From the NCBI GenBank assembly GCA_008360975.2, contig CM039182.1:14294324-14358323 (forward strand): a stretch of 64,000 nt of DNA, written 5' to 3'. A program made the translations under genes and the position numbers. The stretch comes from Lichenostomus cassidix (Eukaryota; Chordata; Aves; Passeriformes; Meliphagidae). Shown in pieces: positions 1 through 13,286 of this stretch. Each line of letters opens with the position of its first letter. Position 1 is the first letter of the stretch. The notes beneath the pieces were generated by a model. The model worked only from the letters and a program-made list of their open reading frames with translations, ran no database searches and was not told the origin of the DNA.

Positions 1-1458
1 ATCTTTCCAACAGTTCTCCATGTTGCTTTGGTAGCGAAAGGTCAAGAGGTTCTATTTGTGGCTCTTCTTGTACACCCTCTGCCGTGTACGTGTAACCCTG
101 TGAGTTTCTTGATGAAGAAAGGTTTAGTGGTGATGCAGATGGCGTGCTACTGTGTGAACCATTCAGAGTTGATCCCCCTGGTAAAGTTTGAGATTTTGTT
201 GTACTGACAGGATTTTGTGAGTTATTTGTGCTGTTCTGGGGCTCGCTCACATTTGTAGTTGCTGCTTGATCATCGTTATCTGCGGGACTGCTTAATTTAA
301 CTTGTTCAGGAGAAGATGGTCCAGAAGACTGCACAGAAATTTGTCCAGCTTGCATTTTTTCAAACCACTTTTTTACCACATCCAGTGGTAGGTTAACCGA
401 ATCTGCTATTTTTGAAAGCTCTTCTGCGCTTGGTTGTGCATTTAATGCATAATACGCTTTTAGGAGCGAGAGAAGGTTCTTTAAAGGTGGCTGACCAGGA
501 GATAAGTTGTTCTCCCCAGTTTCTGATGGGACAGGGGACTCGGGTTTCTCAGCTTCTGTTCCACTTGGCTGGGGAGGCTGAGGAGGGCTTTTTGTTTCAT
601 AGTGCTTTAATTCTTGAAGTGCATTAAGATCTCCTGGACAGTCATCACAAAGAAGACAAGTGCTATCATTGGTCTCTCCTTCAAAATTCTTATCTTTCTC
701 AGACTTCACCGTGAGATCTTCTGGTAATTTTTCATTTTTGCAACTATTTGTTGGAACAGAGTTTTCTTTTTTTAGATTTTGTGGAACAACCTGAAGTTGA
801 CTTGGCTGCTCCAAGCTGTAGTTGATGATAATTTTGGTTGTCCCATCTTGGTCAACCAAAGGAAGACTAATAGCTGAAATGAGGGAATGGCCAGCCTGTT
901 GTATAGATGCATTGTTGATTGTTTCTTGTTCTTTGGACGCAAGATTAGCATGATTGTTTTCCAGTACTTGCCTTATTACATTACCATCCACTGCCACTTT
1001 TAGTACATTTTGAATGTCACTTAAATTGATGCTTATGGGAGACACCAGACCTACTGTTGGTAGAACAACAGCTTGCACCACACCCTGAGGAGAACTGGTT
1101 GCCTGCAATGGGCTACCACCACTAAAAACCCCATTCTGCAAAGGGGTTGAACAATTAATTCCTGAAGCAACCACTATGGGCTTGAATTCATAATCCACAG
1201 GTTCAGTTTTAATTTGGTTAAGAGGAAGCTGCTCTTGCAAGGGTTTGTTTTCTATCTTTTGTCGTATCTGTGGTCTTGCTGGGCTACCTGGTGATGCAGA
1301 AAGGGAAGGGGAGGAGCACTGAGACATCTTGAGCCCTGACCGGGCTCGACCATTCACGGGCATCAAACCAATACACTTCTTACTGCTTATGTGTGAACTG
1401 TATGAACCAGAATGGGAAAAACGTTTCTTGCAGTTTGGGCACTCATATGGCTTCTCTC
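1..1458 (-). CDS. ZEB1: ZEB1 exon 7 (large exon), 5' part; continues beyond left edge
   Basis: ZEB1 is a nuclear transcription factor, usually a repressor, that binds E2-box (CACCT-type) sites and drives epithelial-mesenchymal transition. This exon opens after an AG at 1460-1459 and completes the Gly codon split from exon 6. It is open in one frame for 485 codons to the window edge. It begins with finger 4, [12 protein letters not shown].., a C-x2-C-x12-H-x5-C (CCHC) finger. It then carries an IKTEP sumoylation-type motif (about 1199-1214), a long Ser/Gln-rich central region, and the homeodomain-like segment from [16 protein letters not shown] to KKWFEKMQ (about 352-481). Two CtBP-binding-type motifs follow: PLNLSS (113-130) and PLDLSL (32-49). 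The C-terminal finger cluster and acidic tail are off the window. No stop or frameshift is seen. Identity is certain from family knowledge; the residue-level roles are inferred from mammalian and chicken ZEB1. Confidence 0.97.
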
Positions 1459-2783
<1,325 letters not shown>

Positions 2784-3629
2784 TCAGGTAAAAACTGAGA
2801 CACATATGTCTTCTGAATAAATCTGGCACAGTAAAAAGAAAAAAACCAAAATAATCTCAAAATATAGTTGCCCCTTCTCCTAAATTCAGGTTAAGTTTGC
2901 ACTGACATGTTGTGTGAGAGAAAGTTCCAGGATGAATGTTAATTCTACTTGTGAAAGTAAAAACATCAAGAAAACCTCCAAGCCCACCACCCACAGAATA
3001 TTTCATGCAGGACAGAGAAACATTAAAGTCTATAGAAGCCTGTTTAAACTTTAATCAAGTTGACTTGATTTTTCCATTTACATGCTTCCAGGGTTTACTG
3101 TTGGCCTTGGATTCCTCTATAAAATGATGCCACAGGATTGCTCAAGAGAAGGTAGCTCAGTGACAATAAAGGTACTCTTAGTCACCATTAATTTGCCAAA
3201 TAAATGCAAGAAACTAAACCAAACCAAATAAAAATATGGAGGGATTTCTCAAGTACACAACATCAAACCTCTTCAGTATTTGCACTGAAACTCTGTGATC
3301 ATTTTTGTTAGATTTTGCTTTGTGTGAGCATTTACTGTTAGAACTTACTGTTAAGTTTTAAATTGTTTTTGTCTTTATTGCTATACTAGCTTAAAAAAAA
3401 AGGAAAAGCTAAGACAGACATGCAAATATATGTAGCACATATGTGACACATATATGCAAGATCTATAATTTACCATGAACTGTATAAATCTACAAATGTG
3501 TATTTTTAAGGACAAAAATTACATGCACTTTAAAAGTTGAAGCAGCTTAATTAACCAACATAAAATGGAAGAATTAGAACTTCTTCTGTTCAAACAACTT
3601 GTTGAATAAAAAAAACCAGCAGTTTCATG

Positions 3630-3960
3630 GACTCTGGGGACGAACAGGATGCCCACCAGGAATGGTGGGTGTGGATAAGCTGCCTCTGGTGTGAAACCAT
3701 GGGGGGAACTTCTACCCCTGCCTCTGGGGAAGGATGCAGCACTGGGAGCAGATGCTCACCAGGTGCTGGGGCTCTTCATTGAGTACAGCATGACAACTGG
3801 GGGCTGAGAACTGTGCTGGAGAAGCAGGGATGGATAAAACACAGGATGATGACCCTGCTGTGAGACATGCTTGCAGACCTGAAGAACCTGTTGCTGTGCA
3901 GGTTGCTGGATGAAAGTCTGAACTCTGCTATGAGATATGATGTCCAAATTATCAACCCTT
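3630..3960. other. GC-enriched block of unknown origin in intron 5
   Basis: This stretch is noticeably richer in G and C than the intron around it, with few CpGs. It has no long convincing reading frame; the best is a 63-codon minus frame at 3756-3947. The sharp compositional edges suggest an old interspersed insertion, but I do not recognise the family. Confidence 0.3.
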
Positions 3961-5187
3961 TCTGCTCTATTCCCTGTCCTCCTTTATATGTTACAAATGC
4001 TAACAGAAGACAAATTGAAATAAAATAATCTAAATTACTTTCAAATACTGTAATTCAACAGTTCCCTTGGGATAAGCATTTGGTTAAGCTGTAGATTTTA
4101 CCTCTCAGCAGATACTGCTCCCACCCTGCTCAAAGTGGGCTCCTTCCCACCTCCTCCTGGGCTCTGCAGTGAGGTCTCCACTACAATTTACCCCCATTAG
4201 CACCTGACCCTCATTCCTGAGTTTGTCAGCTGTCTTTTGCTAGTTCACATGGCTTTTCAGCTCCATTTAACTAAGTCCCTTGAAGATGATGTTCTAGAAG
4301 ATTGCAGCTGACTCACTGCATTTCACTTTAATGATCCAACTGCACTGAGTCCAAAGGACCATGTCAGGATTAACTTAAGCCTGCCGAGAATCACTTACTA
4401 CCATTTGACTTGAGATTATACAAGCTCACAGATCTCAGGATATATACAGTTACTGCAAGTCCTGGACTACATAAATATTCATACTAAATATCAGTGCCTG
4501 TATTCAATCTGTCAGAAATGTTTCTGCTCCAGTCTTTAAAACCTGATGTTCTATTTCTAAGGCATGGAAGTCCACACACCACTTATCAAATTTTTTACAA
4601 GTTTTCCTGTCTTCCTAGTCATAGCTATAAGGCGCTTTAAGCTTTCTGCTACGTAGCGTTTCCAAATCTATTTTGCCTTGGCTTCTTATATTTGTAACTC
4701 TCTGTTCAGCTTTCTTGCTGTCTCTTGTAATATTGTTTGATGAATCTGGGACTTCCACAGAATTACTTTGAAGGATCTTCTTTAAAAGTAACTGAGAAAA
4801 CACAACACTTCTCCAAAGTACCACCTGTAAGACTTTCACCTTCATTTTCTCAGATTCAAATGGCTTTCCCCATTTTAGCACTGTTAAAGCCACATTAGTT
4901 TGTGCCTGTGATGTGTGATGTATTTCTAATACACTGTACATAACTGCTGTTTTCTGCTCATTAAAGAATTAACCACAACATTCAAAAAATATTCTTCTGC
5001 ACTCCTGCAAGGACCGAAAGAAGAAACATCAGCATTAGGGTCCATAACTAGCCACTAATACATCCCTGCATAAAATGTTTACTGTACTTAGGACTGAAAC
5101 CCACTCCTCTCACACCAGAGAACAAAACTAATTAATGAGCATTCTCAGAAGTTATTTGGAAGACAGAAAGTACAGGTACATCAGGGG

Positions 5188-5620
5188 TCGAGGTTTTCTC
5201 GCTCCGGGAAGGCGGCAAGACCTCGGAAAACCTCACCAAACGAGGTCCCCGCCGGGATCTCCCGCGCTGAGGTGGCGGAGCGGAGCTGGGAAACGCGGCA
5301 CCCGAGCCCGGGCTAACTCCCCGAAGGAGGGTACCAGGAGACTTGGCGATTAGAAGATGCAGACGCTGAGCTTTAGAGCTCAGGGTTGATTAGGTGCAGC
5401 GGGGTCGGAGAGGGGTCGGGGGGAACCAGGCGTCGCTGGGTGCTAAAGCTCAGAGCGCCGAGCGGAAGCAACACGGGGTTAAAGGGAATGGAGAGACGGG
5501 AGGGGTTTGGAGAGGAGAGCCAACCGGGGCACAGGGGACACAGGATTGACAGGGGAACTGGGGAATAGGGGTGCAAGGGGGGCAGGTACAGAACTCTAAA
5601 AACCAATAATAAACCGCGGG
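5188..5620. promoter_or_regulatory. Intronic CpG island, candidate internal promoter
   Basis: By eye about 27 CpG dinucleotides fall in roughly 430 bases, whereas the surrounding intron has almost none. The block is strongly GC-rich (runs such as CCCGCGCTGAGG and GAGCCCGGGC) and has sharp edges. CCAAT motifs lie at 5603-5607 and 5675-5679. A good plus-strand splice donor, CAAG|GTATGT, follows at 5720/5721. This is the pattern expected of a TATA-less promoter whose first exon reads rightwards, antisense to ZEB1. It could also serve as an alternative ZEB1 promoter, an enhancer, or be a GC-rich insertion. Promoter function is inference; the composition is direct observation. Confidence 0.5.
5552..5582 (+). 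other. G-quadruplex motif (four G runs of at least 4)
   Basis: The plus strand has G runs at 5552-5555, 5560-5563, 5568-5571 and 5577-5582, separated by loops of 4, 4 and 5 bases. Two further GGGG runs lie upstream at 5526-5529 and 5534-5537. This fits the intramolecular G4 consensus with long tetrads and short loops. It sits at the right edge of the CpG island, on the template strand for ZEB1 transcription. Confidence 0.75.
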
Positions 5621-8257
5621 TAAAGGAACATTCTGGCTCTTAATATGGGATGAAGGAGAGGAGAGCTCCAGAGACCAATACTTCTGTTCTCTGATCCATA
5701 TTCATGAGGCTAACTGCAAGGTATGTCGGGGGAACAATTTTCTGTCACCCTGACCTAAGGTTTCTTCAGACCCAGGGGGGTTTGTCGGTTAGTGCGGTCT
5801 CCTGGCTCATCTGAGTTAACCTCACTGCTACCAAGGGGTATTTTGCAAGTGGTTTACTCACGATCTCCAAGAACTGCCATTTCTTAGCAGTGTGTATGAC
5901 ACTGAAATTTTTAAAGACTACCTACAAGTGCTTCATAAATTGATGAGAAAAAACTCAAAACAAATACAAGAAGTACTTTTTCACACTTCAACATCTGTTT
6001 TGGTGCTTCACATGTGAAGGCAGATGACACAAAAGGACACAAACGCAGCATCACCTCCTCCCAGCTGTTGGTGGTGCAGGAGCAGCCAAGGGAGCCGAGA
6101 GGGACACGGGGAGGAGGCAGGCATGAAGGAGAAGGGGCAGGATGGCTCTCAGCTCTCTGCTGGAGCAGGAACAGAAGTTCTGCATATCTCCCCTGGCTCA
6201 GAAGCAGGCCCAGTGTGCAGGTACCCCTTGCACTACCATCACTACACTAGATTTTATCTTTGCTGCTTTGCTTCCTTGTTACAAAATTGTCACATGATGG
6301 ATATTACCCAGCTAACAAAGTTATCCAAGTAACCTATTGTAAGGTGAAGTTCTTTAAGAATAAGACATCAAGTTTTGAACATGCAGCTGTTTAAGATCCA
6401 CAATCAGGAAGTCTATACTTTCCTAAGGACAAAAGTTCATTTTCCATCACACAAATGATGTAATCATGTATATGCAGCCAATTTTGAAGACATGACAACT
6501 TTGTGATAATAACATAAACAAATAAGTATTTCAAATTTGCCAAGTATCTAAAATATTGTAATTTAAATTCTGGCCACAGCTTGAGAGAAAAGAACACACT
6601 TAAACAGGTGTAATACTGAATTCCAGATACTTCATAGAAACAGCATTAATCAAATACAATTCTGCCTTCGAAAGTATAAATCCATTAAAATATATCTGCA
6701 GGAATACAGTTTAAGCTTTCCTTTTCAGCAATTCTTCTTAGAGTGTTTACTCACTTGGTATTTTTTATTTTTTCATTCAAACTACATGCAAGGATGGGAA
6801 AGGCTTCTATCCCCCCAGCTATTTTATTTTTCTGGTTTTAGGCTTGTAACTGAAAAGACTGAAAATAAATGTGGTACCCCACAAAAAAATTTGTTTAAAT
6901 AGCATTCATAACTTTTATAGTTAGAAATATAGGATGTATATAAGATGAAAGTAACTTTTAAAGTAGAAGCCGAGCCAAAAACAAAGCAAAACAGAAATTA
7001 ATTGTTCATGGGAAGCATATTTGAATAAAAAAGAACTTCCACCCCAGAATATGCTGGTGAGGTTATTCCAAAGCTTGTGAGACAATAAAATCCTTGCAGC
7101 AGGATGGCTGACACTTCTTGTACCTATTTAATTGAACTGTGAATGTGAACACTCAGATATAACAAATTTTTAAGCCTCTTAAATTGTTGGACTTGGTGAT
7201 ACTTTGTAGGATGGAAGTTAATAGCCAATGTGTAAAAAAGTATCCCCTTTACTCTGGGATACAGCCTTTCAGTTTAACAAAAGATCTGTCTGTTTGGTGC
7301 TACCAGAAATGTTGGAAGTACCTTTACTTTTAGATTCTGGTTTGCATGTTTCTGTTATGTTTGTCTCCCGTTTTGTTTATGGAGAGTATTAATCTTTCTG
7401 GTCTGTCCACTGAAGGAAACATCTCCAAGCTTCTTAAACCTGGTGGTGGAAAATCTGTATTGTTTTTTCTCTGGATAATTCCTGACTGTTTCAGTTGGTT
7501 CCTAAGCCTCAGAGTGCCTCTGATAAGCTATGGAAGCATATGCTGGGGATGAATGATGGGACATTGTGGGGATAAAAATACAGAAAAGAAGAAGAGGGAC
7601 AGGAGAATGGAGTCTCAGAATCTTGCATAGTGATCAGATGGCTAACTCATGGAAGGCATTTCAGGGAACCATGCCCTCAGGTCAGCCCATGAACCAGAGA
7701 AAACAAGCTCATAACATCTTTAATCTTTTCTGTTGCTTCATTTAGTACTGAAACACCATATTTCACACACTAATTAATTGTGTATTGTCTTATAGAATGA
7801 ATTGCATTGAAAAACTGTACCTCACAGTTCAAGCAACACACTGGTTTGTTTATTAAGGGCAAAAATGCTACAGTAAATTGTGAATTATTCAAACAAGACT
7901 TATGGAAAAAAAGAGAAGTGTTTCATTAAAGATTTGAAATTAGATCTGAGTCATAATTTTTATGCGATAGTAGCCAATGAGCAGAAAAACCAACTAATTA
8001 CCTACAAATGTAATAAAGGCTTTGTGAAAACAACTCTACCGCCTAGATGGATGAAAACAGGAATTGAGATCTCAGCCTTTGACAGTTACAGAAAAAGCTT
8101 GATGAGCAATAAGCTTGAGTATGTGCTCTGGGACTGGACCATCAGCTGACAAATAATCTGCTGTGCACAGCTTACCTGCTTGGTACATTTTTGCCCACAT
8201 AACAAATCACAGCGTTGCTACAGAGGACAATAAATCCTCAACTCGAACGCCACTTAC

Positions 8258-8460
8258 TGGATCTCTTCCTGATTTGTGTGACGTCATGTGGCGGTCGAGC
8301 TGCGTTCTGTATGCAAACGTGTAGCTGCACAAGGAGCAGCTGAAGTTATCTTCGTTCTTTTCATGGCGGTATTTGATGTGTTCCTTCAGGGAGGTGAAAC
8401 GCTTGTACCCTCGATCGCAGTATGGGCAGGTGAGCAGCTGGGAAAACGCGTCAGGTGTTC
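8258..8460 (-). CDS. ZEB1: ZEB1 exon 5 (zinc fingers 1 and 2)
   Basis: This 203-base exon starts after acceptor ..GTGCAG (AG at 8462-8461), completing the Gly codon split from exon 4, and ends in phase 0 at donor GTAAGT. It encodes [11 protein letters not shown], then finger 1 ([19 protein letters not shown]-x2-C-x12-H-x4-H), a short acidic linker EKNEDNFS, and finger 2 ([22 protein letters not shown]-x2-C-x12-H-x3-H), ending SHKSGRDP. The last codon is CCA (Pro) where the mammalian protein, from memory, has Gln. Zinc ligands and finger spacing are intact. The methionine further upstream in this frame lies in the intron and is not a start. Confidence 0.97.
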
Positions 8461-8694
8461 CTGCACAGGACAGACAATGCACCAGATTTAAACAACCACA
8501 AGCTCCAAACTTACTACCAGCAACAAACAGGCTTTACATTTACACCTACCACTGTAAGAAAACATGCAGCTGCTGGAAGCTCCATTTGTTTCAGAGAAGG
8601 GCTAATGGTAATTTAGATTTTTTTCTGCAGGTATTATGCAACGTCTCGCACTATGCTATGGTTGCTTGAGTGTACATTGGAGAGATTCAGCACA

Positions 8695-8968
8695 ATATGC
8701 TGAAAGGACAAGGTGGAGTGGTATTAAACCCAAAGAGAGTAGATGGAGACTAGATATATGGAAGATATTTTTCATGATAAGGGTGGTAAAATACTTGGAC
8801 AGGTTGTCCAGAGGGGTGGTAGATGTCCCATCCCTGGAAACATTCAAGACCAGATTGGACAGGGCTCTGAGCAACCTGATAAAGTTGAAGATGTCCCTGC
8901 TCATTGCAGGGGCATTGGACCTAGATGACCTTTAAAGGTCCTGTCCAACCCAAACCATTCTATGATTC
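8695..8968 (+). mobile_element. CR1 LINE 3' fragment, plus orientation
   Basis: The sequence follows the CR1 3' end: the stretch encoding the last ORF2 residues (..KYLDRLSRGVVDVPSLETFK.., one frame), then the 3' UTR-like TGACCTTTAAAGGTCC and TCCAACCCAAACC, ending in the diagnostic ATTCTATGATTC. It is 5' truncated, as most CR1 copies are, and diverged, so it is inactive. Confidence 0.88.
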
Positions 8969-9228
8969 ACAGATATATATGTGTTAGTAGGATGTACTGT
9001 CTGCAGGACAGAAAGCAGAGAGACAAATGTGAGGCCCTATATATGAGTCTATTGTGATCTATGGAATCTATTTTGCTGACTTCCATTAAACTAATTCTGT
9101 ATTAGTACAGGGAAAAGTAAAACCAGATTGAAGCTAAATATTAATTTCACAAGTCTATTTTGAGAAGTCACCATTGATGAAATTTTAACTCCATCCCTTC
9201 TTATCAGCATATGTTTAGCCCCCCACAT

Positions 9229-9312
9229 AGTAACTTATTCTATCCTTGAATAGTTTAGTAACTTATTCTGTCCTTAGTAACTTGTAGTAACTTATTCTAT
9301 CCTTGAAAAATT
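9229..9312. repeat. Three-copy tandem repeat, 28-29 bp unit
   Basis: AGTAACTTATTCTATCCTTG begins at 9229, 9257 and 9286. The middle copy has a G substitution and diverges at its end. This is a small imperfect minisatellite within intron 4. Confidence 0.85.
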
Positions 9313-11429
9313 AGTTTTTGAAAGGACTGAAAAAATATTTCTTTAGAAATTGGCTAAGGTATGTTCAAATGTAGGGTTTCCTGTATTTGATCAAACCATC
9401 AATTTACAGGTGTGATATTTTCCAATGACCATGCTAGTTTTCCATGCTTCAAGACAAACAGGAAGCAAATATTGCAAGGATGTACCTATGCACTGAGCAT
9501 GAGAAAGGTGGAAGGTTTTACTAATTAACATTTTATGCTCTGACGCACAAGGGGCACATTTGTAAGCGCTCTCATTTTTTAAGTTTCAAAACTGTAAGAA
9601 TTATTAATTCTTATAAAATTAACCAGTACTTTTAGAAAGTACTTCTGAATTATTTACCTTCATGACCTCTTCTAGCAGTTATCACCACAGATGGATTATA
9701 TATTTTATGAAGTAGCAATTCATTCTGTTTGTGTGGAATTTACTGATTTTATTTTGACTGAATGTGCCACTGTTCTTGCAACAGTGAAAAGCAGAGTCAA
9801 ACCACTTTTCCTAATTACTAAAAATCACCACTTTTTCTGTCATATAGGTTCTTTTACACTTATTATAGTAACAATCAAAGTAACCCCTAAGCACAGGGGT
9901 TTTTTTTGTTGTTCTATCTATTTCTGTTTTTCCTGGTTTAGCTGAGTTGTCCAAAAATGAATCCATTGCCACATGTGTAGAACCAAGTATGCTTCCCCTC
10001 AATTCTCTTTTTTTCCATCTACAATTCAACTCCTCTGACATAAAGAATACTCCATTTCAGCACAAATACAACTCAATGGAAATGTCAGAAGCACGTTAAC
10101 TTAACTTCTATTTCCATTGGAGCAAATGGAGAAATGACAATGGTTTCCCAAAGTCACTAAAAACTCTGACTGTCGCTTCTCTTGTCTAGTCTCTCAGTTT
10201 GGAAACGTATCTTTGGCAAATGTCACTTTTTTTTTTTGGCATTTTCTGTTCCAAAATGATTAAAACACTAAACACTATTATTCAGCATTGTGATCTTCAG
10301 AGTGCTTCTCTGTGAAGTTACTGGGATAGGTACAATTTAAATTATTAATACAAATGTGCATTTTTAATGATTACATGGAAATCATATGCAAGTGTGTAAA
10401 ACTGACTTGACAATATGTGCCACTGCAACCACGTATTAAACTCTTAAATTAATGAATGCACTTTAAAAAAAAAAGATCTCTGATAGCATAAAATCTCTGG
10501 AGAAGCAGAACAAAAAGGTTACCGTTATGTCTTTCACTGTTCTCCCTTAGACTGCAGTACAGTACAATGGCTACAATGACATTTATTTGTTCAGTTATAT
10601 ACATTTTTTAAAATGACTAGAACACAACAACTCCTAACCTTTTATGCAGGATGTTACCTTTCCTTGCAAAATCGTGAATACTCCAATTGTCACAAGGTAT
10701 CTAAGCTGAACACTTCAGAAAACAGAACGCAAAACCAATCTGCACAGGATTTGCCTTCAAATATTTCATGACGAAGAAATTAACAAAGTGTAAGTTCTCA
10801 TCTAGCTCAGAACACCTTAAGCATGAAACTTCCTCAGAGAAAAAAACCACATCTACTTAAAATAATGGCAGGTCATTATTTTTTCACATAAACATTTTTG
10901 TATAAACAATGCTTCTTTTTTCTCCTCTGCTGTACTTTCAGGCAAAAAACCCCCAAAACCTGCCATAGACTGGCTACCCAATAAGATAAATTCTATCTAA
11001 TAGATCCTTTTGGGAGCTTTGTTTAGAACTATAAAACAGAAAAGAAACATGTTATAACTCCTCTTAAGTTATTCTTCTATAAACCTGTTCCTTTTTGCTT
11101 TACTTCTATTATATTTAATAAATGTTTATTCTGTTCTTTCATATAATGATGTTGAATGGATTTACGAAAACTTGAATTTTTATTTCCAACAACTTGAGGT
11201 TATCAGTTAGGCACTCATACAACTGAATCCCAGAGCACATCTTGTTTCACAAAATCAAGTAGCACTGTTTCTTGCAGGATGATCATATCCTTTTATAATA
11301 GTTTACTTAGTTTTATTCCCTCTATAGTTATGTGTGTATGCATTGCTCTCTTCTTAAATGCAACAGAAGTTTTGGGTCAAGTAGCGAGGACAACTGATTT
11401 CATAAGAACTGAACTGGTGACATATTTAC

Positions 11430-11591
11430 CATTTTCATCCTGACCACTAGCTTCTGGCGTGCCTTGTCTCTGGTCCTCCTCAGGTGCTTCAGGGTAGATA
11501 ACAGCTGTATCTTCTTGCTGAAGGAATTCTTCAACATTAGGGTCATGGTTTTGCTCATTTTCTGCATCAGAATCACATTCATCTTCTTTTA
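11430..11591 (-). CDS. ZEB1: ZEB1 exon 4 (acidic region before finger 1)
   Basis: This 162-base exon is phase 1 at both ends: acceptor ..CACTTAG (AG at 11593-11592) and donor GTAAAT below 11430. It encodes the acidic stretch [20 protein letters not shown] followed by [20 protein letters not shown] and [15 protein letters not shown]. This is the well-conserved N-terminal regulatory segment just ahead of the first zinc finger. It has no zinc ligands. Its role in co-activator and co-repressor contacts is known from family studies and is not visible here. Confidence 0.97.
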
Positions 11592-13223
11592 CTAAGTGTA
11601 AAAAACAAGACACAAGATTCAAAATTTAGTTTTAAAAGAACATAAAAGAGATTCAGTAATTCACATTGCCAAATCTCCCTCTAGCTGAGGATTTAAAATC
11701 TCCTTACAAATACTAGAGTGGGTCAAGCCCTTTAAGATGCTAGATTATGGCATGTTTTAAAGGAGAACTGGTAGCATAATAATGCTTAAAAACTTGACTA
11801 AACATAGTTTGCCTCTTTAACTCAGTGCATTTTTATCATTTTAGATTTAGCTGTTGTTCTCAATTTCCCAAAAAATCTTAAATGCAACATTAATTATGAT
11901 TTAGGACCTTGTAGTTGGAAGGCCAGTTTACCATCTTGGCTCCAGTGTTTGCAAAAGTACATTTGTTGCCTAAGTCACAATTTTTAATGTTATTCATAAC
12001 TGTTCATTAGCACAAGCTCAGAAGATATTTAAATTCAGTAACAAGCTGGCCAGATAAATGCAGCAAACTTGAACTCTGACTGGCTTGTTCTCTGGTGTTG
12101 GAAACAGCTACCAAAAAAGCTTCATATCTCATTAACAACCTTCAACATTTCCCAGTTAAAAGCTTAAGAGAAAACCCCAGTGAACAACTGTATTGCAAAG
12201 TTAGCAAATAATAAATTAAATATTTTAGTTAATGCTTGTATGATAAATATTTGACACCAAGTATTTGCCTAAATACATTGCTCATAGAGTTTATTTTTAC
12301 CATGGTGGAACATTCTGTGAAAGCTCTGCCTGCAGCACCCTAAATCATGACAGATGTTCTCCACTATTAATGTGAGGGATATTTTTAATAGGAAAGAGAA
12401 GTTTTATGATTCATCTCTCAGTGTGAAGTCAGATACTCAATTTACAATTTGACACAATGCTTTTATGACATGAAGCAGTCTCTCACCTGTAGACTGTAAT
12501 GCAATGTGTAATGCAGATCTCCATACTTATGTGGAGAGAAGAGAAGAGACTTTATAGGAACTGAAAAAGATGTGTGAATCTATAGTTTAAAACATATCAA
12601 TGTTTAGATGTGAGTTTGCTTTTAAATAAGACTTACTCAGATTTATCTACCTATCTAGTAAGTGCATTTAAAAAGCACTAAACAACTTTAAAAAGGGTGA
12701 ATGGGATACATATTAATCTTTTGTCAAGCAGAGAAATAGAAAAAATAACAAACCATCTGTTTTTGTTTGAGTCTGAAACTGAAGTATACATTTTATTTTG
12801 CCTTCTGTGTAATCACTACAAACAGAGGAGCTGATAATAAAATCTCTTATTAATTGAAGTATATTTCAGTATATTTCTTCATAGTTTAAAACAGTACCTG
12901 TTGATGTGTACACCATGTAAGATCACTGCTACTCCTTGTTTTGCCCTTTGGAGATGTGGTGCTGCCAGAGCTCTGTGGTCAGCCCTGGGGGTGGGAAGGC
13001 TGCTGTGTCTCACTGGTCACCTACACCTCAGGACCCTGGACACCAAAAGATGCCCAGACTATTTTGCTCAGCTAAAACACTGTTTATAGTTTAAGACCTC
13101 TAGCATGGAAAAGCAGTTTTATAAACAGAGGTGGGAGAAATCCAAAGATTTCAGAATGATACTCACCTAACCCAAACTCAATTGCACTTTATGAATAAGG
13201 GACTCAGATTAACAAATAAATAC
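11592..13223 (-). other. ZEB1: ZEB1 intron 3
   Basis: This 1.6 kb phase-1 intron is AT-rich. A slightly GC-richer stretch at about 12900-13080 has no recognised homology. No repeats or extra exons were seen. Confidence 0.9.
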
Positions 13224-13286
13224 CTGTACATCCAATTTCATCTGTCTGAGCGTCAGGCCCCAGGATTTCCTTTCTTTCTTTTCCAG
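13224..13286 (-). CDS. ZEB1: ZEB1 exon 3 (63-base small exon)
   Basis: The acceptor is ..ATTTCAG (AG at 13288-13287) and the donor is GTATTT. Phase 1 at both ends means that skipping it would keep the frame. It completes Ala and encodes GKERKEILGPDAQTDEIGCT, matching the mammalian segment that contains EILGPEAQ. It is too short for an ORF scan and was found from splice phase and family similarity. Confidence 0.95.

Larger units (their letters stand above)
8461..11429 (-). other. ZEB1: ZEB1 intron 4
   Basis: This 3.0 kb phase-1 intron is AT-rich. It contains one CR1 tail (8695-8968), a small three-copy tandem repeat (9229-9312) and poly-T tracts (for example 10228-10239). Nothing else is recognised. 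Confidence 0.9.

Noticed and set aside
412..627. Plus-strand ORF across exon 7
   Set aside because: It is the antisense shadow of the ZEB1 homeodomain-region coding sequence.
4615..4941. 108-codon minus-strand ORF in intron 5
   Set aside because: No recognised domain, no splice context, and ordinary AT-rich composition; a chance frame.
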